Shown here: one piece after another, positions 53,531-62,459 of the stretch
How the letters are laid out: each line of letters opens with the position of its first letter
How positions within the stretch are numbered: the first letter of the stretch is position 1
NCBI RefSeq assembly: GCF_963667555.1
Contig: NZ_OY763421.1
Coordinates: forward strand, 1,939,562 to 2,003,561
Reading direction: 5' to 3'
Source: an uncultured Methanolobus sp.
Lineage (GTDB): Archaea > Halobacteriota > Methanosarcinia > Methanosarcinales > Methanosarcinaceae
Length of the DNA stretch: 64,000 bases
The notes under the pieces: model-generated
What the model was told of the DNA's origin: nothing
Databases searched by the model: none
The model's input: only the letters and a program-made list of their open reading frames with translations
Made by a program: the position numbers and the translations under genes

Positions 53531-54457
53531 ATGAAAAAGATGACAAAATTATCTACAATAGCCTTTGTGCTATTACTTATGTTAACTGCAGTTCAACCTG
53601 CAATTGCAACAGAAACATGCCAGCCTGCACCTACTTACACAATACCAGATGGATGCTACTGCGTAAATCTTGATGGTGAATATAGTGTTGATGCAAGCAA
53701 TCTGAACATGAATCAGATTGACTTAAACATCATAGTCAGTGCATTTTTTGCTGAATATCCACTTCCTTTTGACTACATAGTACCTGTAGATTTTCCACTT
53801 CTCGCCCCTTACACATTAACTGAAGACTATAAAACTACCGTTACTATAGTATTGACTACTCCAATTGAAATCAATGGATATCTATTTTCAGTAATTCCAG
53901 CAGGAACAATAATACCAGCAGGAACAGTAATTCCAGCAGGAACAATAATACCAGCAGGAACAGTAATTCCTGAAGGCTCCACACTCCCAGTAGGATATAT
54001 AATTCCTTCATCCGTTACAATACCAATGGAGTATGAAGCTACTGCAGATCTTAAAGTCTGCAAGAGCGGAGAAAATGTAGCTGTTACAATCGTATCCAGT
54101 ACACCTAGTGTACCTGAAGGATTCCCTAACAATTTTGCAATTCAGATCACTGATGTACAAATTACAGCCATAGGTCAGAAATTGCAATTTATAGCAACCA
54201 TGAGTCCGGTCAATGCCAACGTAGCATTTGGGGACTATACTTTCACCGGTGAAATGGACTTAGATATCCAGGAAAATGGAAAACTTATATATTCAACTGC
54301 AGAAGGACTTATCAATGGTATAATTCCTGTCGATGCAAGCCTTACAATGACTGTTAAGAACTGCTCACAGGAAGAAATCCCTGAATTCCCAACAATTGCA
54401 ATCCCTGTTGCAGCAATCATCGGACTTGCATTCTTCATGCAGCGCAGAAAGGACTAA
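53531..54457 (+). CDS. Secreted PEF-CTERM surface protein with IPAGT(V/I) repeats
   Basis: 308 residues. A signal peptide (KKMTKLSTIAFVLLLMLTA, cleaved near residue 27) and a C-terminal sorting segment with PEFPTIAIPVAAIIGLAFF and RRK end are plain. Between lie two Cys near the start and a run of six-residue units IPAGTI/IPAGTV (residues about 122-145) that continues more loosely to about 170. Beta-sandwich-like strands make up the rest. It is exported and trimmed by an archaeosortase, then lipid-anchored. Function unknown; probably a surface or adhesion protein. Confidence 0.87.
   Translation: MKKMTKLSTIAFVLLLMLTAVQPAIATETCQPAPTYTIPDGCYCVNLDGEYSVDASNLNMNQIDLNIIVSAFFAEYPLPFDYIVPVDFPLLAPYTLTEDYKTTVTIVLTTPIEINGYLFSVIPAGTIIPAGTVIPAGTIIPAGTVIPEGSTLPVGYIIPSSVTIPMEYEATADLKVCKSGENVAVTIVSSTPSVPEGFPNNFAIQITDVQITAIGQKLQFIATMSPVNANVAFGDYTFTGEMDLDIQENGKLIYSTAEGLINGIIPVDASLTMTVKNCSQEEIPEFPTIAIPVAAIIGLAFFMQRRKD
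53894..53965 (+). repeat. Two tandem 36-base repeats coding four IPAGT(V/I) units
   Basis: Two perfect copies of a 36-base unit made of two near-identical 18-base halves (ATTCCAGCAGGAACAATA and ATACCAGCAGGAACAGTA). They encode (IPAGTI IPAGTV) twice. Such identity at DNA level suggests recent duplication and a site of length variation. Confidence 0.9.
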
Positions 54458-54472
54458 TTCAAAAACAATTAA

Positions 54473-54503
54473 TGGGACAATAATGTCCCAGACATTCTTT
54501 TTT
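54473..54503 (+). terminator. Hairpin and T run after the PEF-CTERM gene
   Basis: TGGGACA (54473-54479) pairs with TGTCCCA (54484-54490) around ATAA, followed by GACATTCTTTTTT. It ends the + gene and faces priL on the other strand. Confidence 0.65.
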
Positions 54504-54523
54504 AAACAAGATCAAATACCTTT

Positions 54524-55588
54524 TCACTCTTCTGAGCCTTCACCAGAAGAATCATTTCCAGCAAACTTTTGAGCATCCCTTTTCCTGAACCAGACCTTGC
54601 GACTGTAATAATTAAGAGGATGGCTTATCTTCTTGCACATCTCATCAGGAGCATAGCAGTTACCGTAAGTCTGCATTGTTGAACACGAGGGTGGTTTGTA
54701 GTGGGTACCTGAAGAACCTGCAATATGCTCAACCTGATATCTTGCTTTTTCAACATCAAAATCAGGCGATGCAGTGAAAAGATTCATAATATCATCCACA
54801 TTCATGCCAATCGTTAGCAGGAATGCAGTCATGGCAAATCTCATTGAATGAGCAAGGTTCACACCCGCCTGAGTATTAGCTATGGCTTGTGTAATGCATG
54901 GAGGGAAAAGGTCAGTTTCAACGGATTCAAATTCAGAATCCCCGAAAGTGCTCTTTCTTTCCTCAAGCGATTCCCTTATCTCTACAAGATATGACTCACA
55001 GGACTGTGCAAGTTCTTCATTCACGGGCATTGGAAGGTTGTGTTCAACACGTTCCTTGATAAGTTCCTGTAAAAGACGAGAGAACTCTTCTTTGGAAACA
55101 TTCACATTTCCACGGTGAAGCTTTCGGTTAACAAGTTTCCATTCAATTGCTTTTAGGGAGCTTGCCATCCTGATATAAGAAGTAAAATGAAGCTTAAACC
55201 CGGAATCACTTCTATCGGGATAGACTGAAAAATCAGATGCAAACTCATCCAGAAAATCAAGGTCCATGGTCTTCAGGAGCTTGTATGAAGCAACAGCCTC
55301 TGCAAGACAATACCTGCGGGTAAGGAAAGGATCATCGACACATGAAACAAGTATTCTGGAAAAAGGATAAGAAAGCAGTTCAAGCAATATCTTCTGCTCA
55401 TCTGAAGCAGAAAGTGAAGGCTTGAGCAGCTCGCCCCCTATTGCCTGCATGACACGTTCCTTGCCACGGATGCGTGCAGATTCCATGGCTCTGGAAGCAA
55501 CCAGGCGGTCAAGGGACATTCCGAGGCTCTTTACGTGTGCTGATGCCCCGGAAATGTAAGGATATAATGCGAAGTCTTTTTCATCCAT
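54524..55588 (-). CDS. priL: DNA primase large subunit
   Basis: 354 residues, the usual archaeal length. The N-terminal helical domain (YPYISGASAHVKSLG) and the C-terminal iron-sulfur domain are present; its four cysteines are in FPPCITQA, PSCSTMQTYGNC and PDEMCKKISHPL. With PriS (not in window) it makes RNA primers. It lies three bases after pcna on the same strand, a common arrangement in this group. Confidence 0.9.
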   Translation of the reverse strand: MDEKDFALYPYISGASAHVKSLGMSLDRLVASRAMESARIRGKERVMQAIGGELLKPSLSASDEQKILLELLSYPFSRILVSCVDDPFLTRRYCLAEAVASYKLLKTMDLDFLDEFASDFSVYPDRSDSGFKLHFTSYIRMASSLKAIEWKLVNRKLHRGNVNVSKEEFSRLLQELIKERVEHNLPMPVNEELAQSCESYLVEIRESLEERKSTFGDSEFESVETDLFPPCITQAIANTQAGVNLAHSMRFAMTAFLLTIGMNVDDIMNLFTASPDFDVEKARYQVEHIAGSSGTHYKPPSCSTMQTYGNCYAPDEMCKKISHPLNYYSRKVWFRKRDAQKFAGNDSSGEGSEE

Positions 55589-55591
55589 AGA

Positions 55592-56329
55592 TCAGTCTGA
55601 TTCGATCCTTGGAGCCAGGAGATAACCTACTTTTCCTGCACCGTTTGCAATGGTGAAACTTATCTTCACAGGGAAGTCCTTTCCAAGTTCGACGGTAACT
55701 TCATTGGAGCGTGAAGCAGGTTTGACAATGTCTGACAGGTAATCCAGTGAGAAGAGTGAACGTGCCTCACCTGATTTCAGGTCAATAAGACTGTCACGGG
55801 TCATATCAAGACGGACACGGTCAGTGTCACCCTCAGCTTCCATGTAGAAAACATCCTCATCAATGCCCAGTAGCATGTGGTCACTTATCTTCTCGGCAGC
55901 TTTCACAGCTCTCTGGAGATCCTTTCCATTAAGGACAACCTCAGCAGGCAACTCTAGCTGTGGTATCCTTGGTTCTGCCCTGATGGTTGAAGGATCAAGT
56001 AAGGCAAGAGTGTATGAAAGACCGCCAAGGTGAAGTGACATTTTCTGAGACATCTCATCAAGTTCCATAATAACTTTCTCATCCCTGCCTGCAACACTGA
56101 AAATGTCATTGATCTTTGACAGGTCCATGCCTATCTCGGAATCATCTGCGTTGAACTCATCAAAAGCACTTGAGCTAAGCTCAAAACTTACCATGGCCAC
56201 ATTTGCAGGGTCTACTGCCCTTACAACCAGGCCTTCAGGAGATATCCTGAAACGTGCTTCATCAACAAGAACCGAAAGAGTTTCAATTGCAGTCTTTAAA
56301 ATATCTGCATCAATAGTTGCCTTGAACAT
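55592..56329 (-). CDS. pcn: DNA polymerase sliding clamp (PCNA)
   Basis: 245 residues, exact for PCNA. FKATIDADILKTAIETLSVL, VRAVDPANVAMVSFELSS, MDLSKINDIFS, LDPSTIRAEPRIPQLELPAEV (interdomain connector region in part) and the C-terminal GKVGYLLAPRIE tail are in order. It forms the trimeric clamp for DNA polymerase and other DNA-working proteins. GGTGGC precedes the ATG and TATA-like sequence lies in the 103-base gap upstream, so pcna-priL has its own promoter. Confidence 0.95.
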   Translation of the reverse strand: MFKATIDADILKTAIETLSVLVDEARFRISPEGLVVRAVDPANVAMVSFELSSSAFDEFNADDSEIGMDLSKINDIFSVAGRDEKVIMELDEMSQKMSLHLGGLSYTLALLDPSTIRAEPRIPQLELPAEVVLNGKDLQRAVKAAEKISDHMLLGIDEDVFYMEAEGDTDRVRLDMTRDSLIDLKSGEARSLFSLDYLSDIVKPASRSNEVTVELGKDFPVKISFTIANGAGKVGYLLAPRIESD

Positions 56330-56432
56330 CTGGATTCGCCACCAATAAATTGAATTTTTAGGTCATTATATCTAATAAGTAATATAACTTTTCTTTTAAA
56401 TATCCAAAACTAAGAAAAAGTATCAGATATCT

Positions 56433-56744
56433 TTAGTCGTATTCACGCCAGGTACAGCCACACTTTGTACATTTGAAGAAACGGGTCTCTGATTCATCAG
56501 CAGATCTAAGCTGGCGCAACCACCAGTATGCAACGTTATGTCCACATTCCTCACATCTTACAGTGGTTGTAGGAAGACCCTGATCCACATTACCTTCAAG
56601 CACAGTGACATCCCTCTTTTCCCTGGATTCTTTTGACACCAGTGCCTCAGAACCTTGCTTTCCCTTTACAAAACCACATTTTCTACACTTGAATGAATCA
56701 CCTGAAGGGAACATCATACTTTTACATTCGGGACAAAATTCCAT
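56433..56744 (-). CDS. tfs: Transcription factor S (TFIIS/RPB9-like)
   Basis: 103 residues from ATG 56744, which has GAAGTGAT six bases upstream; frame extension beyond it is less likely. Two zinc ribbons: [14 protein letters not shown] with FKCRKCGF at the N-terminus and [12 protein letters not shown] with [13 protein letters not shown] at the C-terminus. The acidic pair in [13 protein letters not shown] is the RNA-cleavage hairpin. It rescues arrested RNA polymerase. The start overlaps the Nudix gene by 23 bases. Confidence 0.93.
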   Translation of the reverse strand: MEFCPECKSMMFPSGDSFKCRKCGFVKGKQGSEALVSKESREKRDVTVLEGNVDQGLPTTTVRCEECGHNVAYWWLRQLRSADESETRFFKCTKCGCTWREYD

Positions 56745-57138
56745 CAATATCACTTCTCGCATTATCTATTATTAAGTTATGATCAAAAGCCATTTGCGGG
56801 ATATCCGAAACATCGAACAAATGTACCGCCTTAGCATCTGAATCCGCTCTGGGTTCACCTTCCCCTAGAGTCAGGTAAACTACGCTCACCGTGTGCCCGC
56901 GGGGATCGCGCGAAGGTTCAGAATATACTCCAAGTAACTTAACTATTTCTATTGTAAGGCCTGTTTCTTCAAGAACCTCACGGACAACAGCTTCTTCTGT
57001 TGTCTCACCAATGTCTACAAAACCTCCGGGGAGCGCAAATTTTCCCTGAAAAGGAGGATTTTTTCGCTGGATAAGAACTATTTTTCGGTCCAAGATGATT
57101 ACGGCATCTACTGTAAGCTTAGGAGTATTGGGCGGCAT
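56722..57138 (-). CDS. Nudix hydrolase (ADP-ribose pyrophosphatase type)
   Basis: 138 residues. The full Nudix box is visible, [20 protein letters not shown] then TGL, about residues 39-61. [24 protein letters not shown] at the N-terminus (in parts) suits NUDT/ADP-ribose pyrophosphatases. ATG 57138 is preferred to a TTG three codons earlier. It hydrolyses a nucleoside diphosphate linked to another moiety. Coupled to tfs by overlap. Confidence 0.88.
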   Translation of the reverse strand: MPPNTPKLTVDAVIILDRKIVLIQRKNPPFQGKFALPGGFVDIGETTEEAVVREVLEETGLTIEIVKLLGVYSEPSRDPRGHTVSVVYLTLGEGEPRADSDAKAVHLFDVSDIPQMAFDHNLIIDNARSDIDGILSRM

Positions 57139-57204
57139 AAGGAACAAAAACTTAATAGGCTACATCAAATATATAGGAGCCATACCTATTAAAGGTGTGC
57201 TTAG

Positions 57205-58020
57205 ATGATCGAGAATGTTCTATGGATAGCAGTGGCTTTTATGCTGCTTGGATCAATAATCCCTAAAACCGTAAAAGCCCGCAGAATGTTGTCTGCGGCA
57301 GGATGGGTATTCTTTTCCATACACTGGTTCTACCAGCCAATACATTTTATGGAGATAAAGGATTACTTCAACGTAGCTCTGGTAATAGTCGTAGGAATTG
57401 TCTGCCTGATCATAGCACACACCATGTTCAAAGAATACAGAGAAGATAATGTCCCTTCGCCGGACATCACAACAATGGCAACAAGTGCAACAGCTCTTGG
57501 TTCTTTATTCTATTTCCCATTTGCACAAATGGAATTTTTGAACATATGGATCATATCACAGGTAACTGACACTGTTTTCCTGACCCTGCAACATATGAAT
57601 GTACCAGCTGAACTTGTAACATGGAACAAGATAGCACTTAACGGATACACGGTAGAGATAATTCTTGCCTGTACTGCCATTGAAAGCATCGCACTGTTCA
57701 TGGGTCTGATCGCATCAGTGAATGCACCATTGAAAAGATTGGTGGCTGCATTTATAGCATCTGTACCCATTATATATATATTAAATATAATGAGAGATGT
57801 TTTTGTTATCATCGCCTATGGATACCAGTGGTTCGGTCCTGAAAGCTTTGAAATAGCACACAACACTATTGCAAAGATAGGCTCAGGAATTGCATTATTT
57901 GTAGTCGCTTACATTGTCATGCGCATATTGCCGGAACTGGTAGACCTGATAGAAGGAATCTGGTTTTTGGTTACCGGATTTTTTCAGAAGTTATTCTATA
58001 AAGTAGTAGGAAACCAATAA
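57205..58020 (+). CDS. artA: Archaeosortase A
   Basis: 271 residues, eight or so membrane helices. The exosortase/archaeosortase catalytic set is in place: Cys 156 in EIILACTAIESIALF, Arg 197 in YILNIMRDVFVI and His 219 in FEIAHNTIAKIGSG. It cuts surface proteins near a C-terminal hydrophobic tail and helps link them to lipid. AAAGGTGT lies before the ATG. The next two genes make phosphatidylserine- and ethanolamine-type archaeal lipids, as in haloarchaea where both are needed for ArtA function. Confidence 0.9.
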   Translation: MIENVLWIAVAFMLLGSIIPKTVKARRMLSAAGWVFFSIHWFYQPIHFMEIKDYFNVALVIVVGIVCLIIAHTMFKEYREDNVPSPDITTMATSATALGSLFYFPFAQMEFLNIWIISQVTDTVFLTLQHMNVPAELVTWNKIALNGYTVEIILACTAIESIALFMGLIASVNAPLKRLVAAFIASVPIIYILNIMRDVFVIIAYGYQWFGPESFEIAHNTIAKIGSGIALFVVAYIVMRILPELVDLIEGIWFLVTGFFQKLFYKVVGNQ

Positions 58021-58629
58021 ATGCTTGCAAAAGGTTCTTTTCCCTGGATATTAACATCCATCGCTGTAAGTGTGGTAAGCTTCTTTGCATACCTGCTATA
58101 CAAAATTCCATACTCCGGAATGATCGCTGTACTTGCACTGTCAGTGACAATTTTCTTTTTCTTCTTTTTCAGGGATCCCGAAAGAGAAATAAAGGAACAC
58201 GACAGCCATATGCTCTCACCTGCTGACGGCAGAGTGGTAGATATAAGAGACAGGAAGATCTGCATTTTCATGAACTTCCAGAATGTCCACGTGAACAGGG
58301 CACCAATTACCGGAAAAATACACACGATCGAACACAAAAAAGGCGGATATATCCCTGCGTTCTGTAAAGATTCACATCGTAATGAACGAAGCCATACACT
58401 CATAGAAACAGAACATGGCATTGTTGAAGTTATACAGATAGCAGGAACGGTCACGCGCAGAATTGTCTCTTATGTTCAGGAAGGAGAATACATGAAACAG
58501 GGCCAGCGTTTCGGAATGATACGCTTTGGTTCAAGGGTTGATGTTACAATTCCTGAAAGCTTTGACATATTGATCAAGAAAGGAGACCGCGTATTTGCCG
58601 GTGAAACGATAATTGCAAGAATAAAATAA
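58021..58629 (+). CDS. asd: Archaetidylserine decarboxylase proenzyme (PssD/Asd)
   Basis: 202 residues, the short PSD-A form. Two membrane helices near the N-terminus (ILTSIAVSVVSFFAYLLY and the F-rich stretch to 50), then FFRDPEREIKEH, LSPADGRVVDI, NFQNVHVNRAPI and the self-cleavage site RFGSRVDV (Gly 170-Ser 171), which forms the pyruvoyl group. It converts archaetidylserine to archaetidylethanolamine. The ATG follows the artA stop directly. Confidence 0.92.
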   Translation: MLAKGSFPWILTSIAVSVVSFFAYLLYKIPYSGMIAVLALSVTIFFFFFFRDPEREIKEHDSHMLSPADGRVVDIRDRKICIFMNFQNVHVNRAPITGKIHTIEHKKGGYIPAFCKDSHRNERSHTLIETEHGIVEVIQIAGTVTRRIVSYVQEGEYMKQGQRFGMIRFGSRVDVTIPESFDILIKKGDRVFAGETIIARIK

Positions 58630-58634
58630 AGGAA

Positions 58635-59342
58635 GTGAACCAGATACTCCATACATTAAAACTACCTGATCTTGTCACTTTACTGAATGCATTGTGTGGA
58701 GTAATCGCCATTATACTTGTGCTTGATGGTTTTACATATCTTGCACCACTACTGATACTAATTGCCGCAGTTGCCGACGGTGCCGACGGACATCTTGCCC
58801 GCAAATTCTCATCCAGTGAAATAGGAGGAAATCTGGACTCGCTTGCAGATGTTATTTCATTCGGGGTTGCACCCGTAATACTCACATATTCATCTGCCGC
58901 CGGAACACAGGCACAGTATATTCTGCTTCCTGCAATGTTATTCTATTTCATATGTGGCATTCTGAGACTGGCCAGGTTCAATACAATGCACATGGGAATG
59001 AATGCATTCAGCGGCTTACCAATAACAGCAGGAGGAATAGCCGTATCCTCATATTTACTAATGGGCGATGGGTTCTTTGATGTTTATATCATGACTGTGC
59101 TGGCTATTGTATTAGGATTCCTCATGATCGGCAATGTGACATACCTCAAAGCAAGGAACAAGAACATGCTTATTCCACTCACACTGATATTTGTTGCAAC
59201 TATTGTTTCATACTTCGTGAATATCGAATATACACACATCATGGCATCAGTACTTTCAGGACTTATGGCAATTTACATAATCTCACCTATCATCAAGAAG
59301 AACAAAGAGGCACATTATGCAGGAAAACGAAGCAATAACTGA
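58635..59342 (+). CDS. pssA: Archaetidylserine synthase (CDP-alcohol phosphatidyltransferase)
   Basis: 235 residues. The CDP-alcohol motif is complete: DGADGHLARKF, then GGNLDSLADVISFG (DGxxAR...GxxxDxxxD). Several membrane helices follow. It joins CDP-archaeol and serine. GTG 58635 is the conventional start, but GGAAGTGA overlaps it and would suit ATA 58644 instead, starting just before HTLKLPDLVTLLNALCG; I keep GTG with reservation. Five bases after asd, so artA-asd-pssA form one operon. Confidence 0.9.
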   Translation: MNQILHTLKLPDLVTLLNALCGVIAIILVLDGFTYLAPLLILIAAVADGADGHLARKFSSSEIGGNLDSLADVISFGVAPVILTYSSAAGTQAQYILLPAMLFYFICGILRLARFNTMHMGMNAFSGLPITAGGIAVSSYLLMGDGFFDVYIMTVLAIVLGFLMIGNVTYLKARNKNMLIPLTLIFVATIVSYFVNIEYTHIMASVLSGLMAIYIISPIIKKNKEAHYAGKRSNN

Positions 59343-59676
59343 CAGGGATAACGTACTTTTTGAAGCAGGCATCAAACTCGGTGCTCTTTACCACCAGTTC
59401 ACAGGCTCACCGGTAAACCGGGATACAGTAGATAGTCTGGAAAAGGGAATACAGGAGAGTATTTCAGTCCAGCCCTGCGTTGAGAAGATCAGTGTCTCCA
59501 TCAACAGGGACATGATTAACTCCAAACTTAATGGTAAGTACGGCTACTGCGAACTTGAAGGTCGTATGCTGGATGTTAGGATCACAGCGGTATTTAAAAG
59601 TGCAAAAGTGGATGTCAGTCTGGCATTTGACACAGAACTTGACTATCCGCTTATGAAAATAGAAAAGATATATTAA
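59317..59676 (+). CDS. mptD: Archaeal dihydroneopterin aldolase (MptD type)
   Basis: 119 residues, the normal size. EAGIKLGALYHQFTGSPVN is the family's N-terminal hallmark and ELEGRMLDVRITAVFKSAKV the second conserved block. MptD makes 6-hydroxymethyl-7,8-dihydropterin for tetrahydromethanopterin/sarcinapterin, the one-carbon carrier of methanogens. It overlaps pssA by 26 bases, so it is co-translated with the lipid genes although the pathway differs. Confidence 0.87.
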   Translation: MQENEAITDRDNVLFEAGIKLGALYHQFTGSPVNRDTVDSLEKGIQESISVQPCVEKISVSINRDMINSKLNGKYGYCELEGRMLDVRITAVFKSAKVDVSLAFDTELDYPLMKIEKIY

Positions 59677-59692
59677 TTATTGCTAATTGAAT

Positions 59693-60790
59693 TCATTTCG
59701 AACCGGCCTTTGCTTCTTCAAAGGCTGATACTACTTTTTCATTCTGTTCTCTGGTTCCCACTGTAACACGTATCAGTGATTCACCTGCATTCCTGAATGA
59801 CCTGCAATCCCTGACAATGATACCTTTTTTCATAAGAGATTCTGAAACATCTTTTGCGATAAGTGGTGAAACATCCACAAGAATGAAATTAGCCTGCGAA
59901 TCATACACCTTGAATGGAATATTCTCAGTCAGGAACTTGCGACCCTCTACAGTCATTGAGATGCTCTTCTCCAGATAATCTGAATCTGAAAGTGCAGCCA
60001 CTCCTGCCATTACAGCAGGCAGGCTTACATTGAAAGGAGTTGCGATCTTCATATACTGGACTTTGAGCCATTCCGGCATCAGACCATATCCTATCCTAAG
60101 ACCTGCAAGTCCGAATGCCTTTGAAAAGGTTCTGCCGATTATGAGGTTATCGTACTCAAGCACCAGTTTTGAGAGATCACTGCTTGCAAATTCAACATAT
60201 GCCTCATCCACAAACACAAGTCCCTTAGTAGATTCAAGAAGTGAACGGACATCCCCCTCTGATGTAAGCATACCGGTAGGGTTGTTTGGAGAACAGAGGA
60301 ATACAACCTTTGTACTCTCAGTAATAGCTCCCCTTATGGCAGCTACATCAAATTTAAGTCCGTCTCCCGGAGCGATATGAATCGCAGTTGCTCCGTTTGC
60401 CCTTGCAGCAATCTCATAGTAAGAGAATGTAGGACTTGGAATTACAACCTCATCCCCGGGATCAATAAGCACACGCATGAGGTTGTCAAGCAAACCGTCC
60501 ATACCCGGACCGGAAGCACATATATTCTCTACCGGAAGACCTGTGTAGACTGAGAGAGCCTCCACAAGTTCGGAAGCATCGGCTGAAGGATATAGATTAA
60601 CTTTTGAAGCAGTGGATACAAGAGCTTCAATTGCTTTAGGAGAAGGTCCGAGAACATTCTCATTGGAACCCAGCTTTATGATATCTTTTGGGTCGATGCC
60701 GTATTTCTTTGCGATTTCCTCTATGGACTTACCCGGAACATATTCTGAAATTGAGTTTACAACGTCCTTGATTAGCTCAGGCCTGCTCAA
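59693..60790 (-). CDS. hisC: Histidinol-phosphate aminotransferase
   Basis: 365 residues, family length. PLP enzyme of fold type [69 protein letters not shown] and the lysine in [16 protein letters not shown]. It makes histidinol phosphate. Start is TTG 60790, overlapping the end of argD by 14 bases, with GGTGGTGGGCG upstream. Confidence 0.9.
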   Translation of the reverse strand: MSRPELIKDVVNSISEYVPGKSIEEIAKKYGIDPKDIIKLGSNENVLGPSPKAIEALVSTASKVNLYPSADASELVEALSVYTGLPVENICASGPGMDGLLDNLMRVLIDPGDEVVIPSPTFSYYEIAARANGATAIHIAPGDGLKFDVAAIRGAITESTKVVFLCSPNNPTGMLTSEGDVRSLLESTKGLVFVDEAYVEFASSDLSKLVLEYDNLIIGRTFSKAFGLAGLRIGYGLMPEWLKVQYMKIATPFNVSLPAVMAGVAALSDSDYLEKSISMTVEGRKFLTENIPFKVYDSQANFILVDVSPLIAKDVSESLMKKGIIVRDCRSFRNAGESLIRVTVGTREQNEKVVSAFEEAKAGSK

Positions 60791-61952
60791 GTACGCCCAC
60801 CACCCTGTCGATCTGCTCTTTTGTGATCACCAATGGAGGAGCGATACGCAGTACTGTTTCTGAGGTGCAGTTAAGAAGAACACCATTCTTGCGGCCGTGG
60901 TCCACAAGGTCAGCGCACTTGCGGTCAAACTGAACACCGATCATGAGACCTTTTCCACGAACTTCTACAAGACCATCAGTGGAAAGCTTGCTCAACTGAC
61001 TGCGGAAGTATTCTCCCATTTCCTTTGAGCGCTGGAGGAGATTCTCTTCACGAATTACGTTAATTGATGCCAGTGCGGCTGCGCATGCGATAGGACCGCC
61101 TCCGAATGTTGCAGCGTGTTCACCACGACCAAATGTGATGCCGTTGCGGGCAGCTATTGCACCCATTGGGAAACCGCCACCAATAGCTTTAGCCATTGTC
61201 ATGATATCAGGTTCCACACCGAAGTGCTCTTTGCAGAACCAGGTTCCTGTCCTTCCAAAACCAGTCTGGACCTCATCAAAGATAAGAAGAACTTCATTCT
61301 CATCACATATCTTGCGTACCTCTTTCAGGTAGCCTTCATCTGGCATGTTGATTCCGCCTTCTCCCTGTATCGGCTCAACTATAACAGCCGCTGTCTTTGG
61401 TGTGATGGCATCTGCCACTGCCTGAGCATCATTGAAAGGAACGAACATCTCTTCCTGCACAAGAGGCTTGAAAGGAGCGCGGTACATGTCCTTGTATGTA
61501 AGGCTCAGCGCACCCATTGTACGTCCGTGGAAAGAGTGCTCAACTGCGATGAAGTCGGTCTTTTTGGTTGTGACCCTGGCAAGCTTCATTGCAGCTTCAA
61601 CTGCCTCTGTACCGGAATTACAGAAGAACACACGCTCCATACCGGTCACATCGACCAGTTGCTCGGCAAGCTCTGCCTGAGGCTGCGTGTAATAGAGATT
61701 GGAAACATGAATGAGTTTCTCAGCCTGCTTTTGTATCGCTTCTGTAAGATGTGGGTGGCAGTGGCCAATATTGTTCACCGCGATTCCGGCAACACAGTCC
61801 ACATATTCCCGGCCTTCGATGTCGTAGACCAGAGAACCTTTGCCGCTTTCAAGGACTACCGGCTGGCGACCATAGGTCTGCATTACATATTTTGAGTCCT
61901 TCTCGATTATTGATTTAGACTCGGATGATGATGAAGTATAATCCTGTTGCAA
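60777..61952 (-). CDS. argD: Acetylornithine aminotransferase
   Basis: 391 residues. Class III aminotransferase: [74 protein letters not shown] and the Schiff-base lysine in [15 protein letters not shown]. It acts in arginine synthesis. Start is TTG 61952 with AAGGTGTT upstream; no better start is in frame. Confidence 0.9.
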   Translation of the reverse strand: MQQDYTSSSSESKSIIEKDSKYVMQTYGRQPVVLESGKGSLVYDIEGREYVDCVAGIAVNNIGHCHPHLTEAIQKQAEKLIHVSNLYYTQPQAELAEQLVDVTGMERVFFCNSGTEAVEAAMKLARVTTKKTDFIAVEHSFHGRTMGALSLTYKDMYRAPFKPLVQEEMFVPFNDAQAVADAITPKTAAVIVEPIQGEGGINMPDEGYLKEVRKICDENEVLLIFDEVQTGFGRTGTWFCKEHFGVEPDIMTMAKAIGGGFPMGAIAARNGITFGRGEHAATFGGGPIACAAALASINVIREENLLQRSKEMGEYFRSQLSKLSTDGLVEVRGKGLMIGVQFDRKCADLVDHGRKNGVLLNCTSETVLRIAPPLVITKEQIDRVVGVLEQA

Positions 61953-62011
61953 ATTAACACCTTTTCACTATAATTATTAGAACCGTTCTTAAATCTGACT
62001 ATCGCTACAAG

Positions 62012-62059
62012 AAAAAACAAATAGAAAAATAGAAGTGACCCTGGCAAGCCAACAGCCAG
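62012..62059 (-). terminator. Hairpin and T runs after the 62074 membrane-protein gene
   Basis: On the minus strand, CTGGC pairs with GCCAG (62041-62059 on +), followed by TTTTTCTATTTGTTTTTTC. Short stem, so moderate support. Confidence 0.45.
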
Positions 62060-62073
62060 CCAACCGGCACTTA

Positions 62074-62415
62074 TCAAAGAATGCGTCTGTCAGGCACCTT
62101 TATCGCCACATAGAGATGATAAAGGAAAACCAGCATTGATACCTGGAAAACAAGCAGCATCAAACCTTTAAGGTTATCAAACCGGGTGCTTTCGGGCACT
62201 GAATTTATCGTTACAAGTACCTCAAAAAGATATAGTACAAAACCTACTGTCAGAAAGACAAAATACTTTTTCAGATTGTTAAATGATACATAGATTCGCG
62301 AGCGTATGACATCGGGATCGATCTTCATCAGGAGATAAGATGTCAATAGCGCCAGAATCACTATACAAAGACGTATTGAAAGATCCAGAAAATGGAACGT
62401 TGAACTTAGACTCAT
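62074..62415 (-). CDS. Small membrane protein of unknown function
   Basis: 113 residues with three or so hydrophobic segments (LSIRLCIVILALLTSYLLM, YFVFLTVGFVLYLFEVLV, and GLMLLVFQVSMLVFLYHLYV). No family recognised. GGGGAAGG lies just before the ATG. It lies 44 bases after the bactofilin-like gene on the same strand, so it may anchor or partner that cytoskeletal-type protein, an idea based only on position. Confidence 0.65.
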   Translation of the reverse strand: MSLSSTFHFLDLSIRLCIVILALLTSYLLMKIDPDVIRSRIYVSFNNLKKYFVFLTVGFVLYLFEVLVTINSVPESTRFDNLKGLMLLVFQVSMLVFLYHLYVAIKVPDRRIL

Positions 62416-62459
62416 AGCCTTCCCCTCATAATTTTGTGTAACCCTATACCAAAAGTCAC

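Noticed and set aside
53894..53965. Short direct repeats that could suggest a CRISPR-like array
   Set aside because: Contiguous copies with no spacers, in frame within a secreted protein gene.
61116..61895. A 259-codon open frame on + across argD
   Set aside because: It lies wholly antisense to argD, which has full family motifs, and the translated product has no recognisable domain and many Cys and His. It is a shadow frame.
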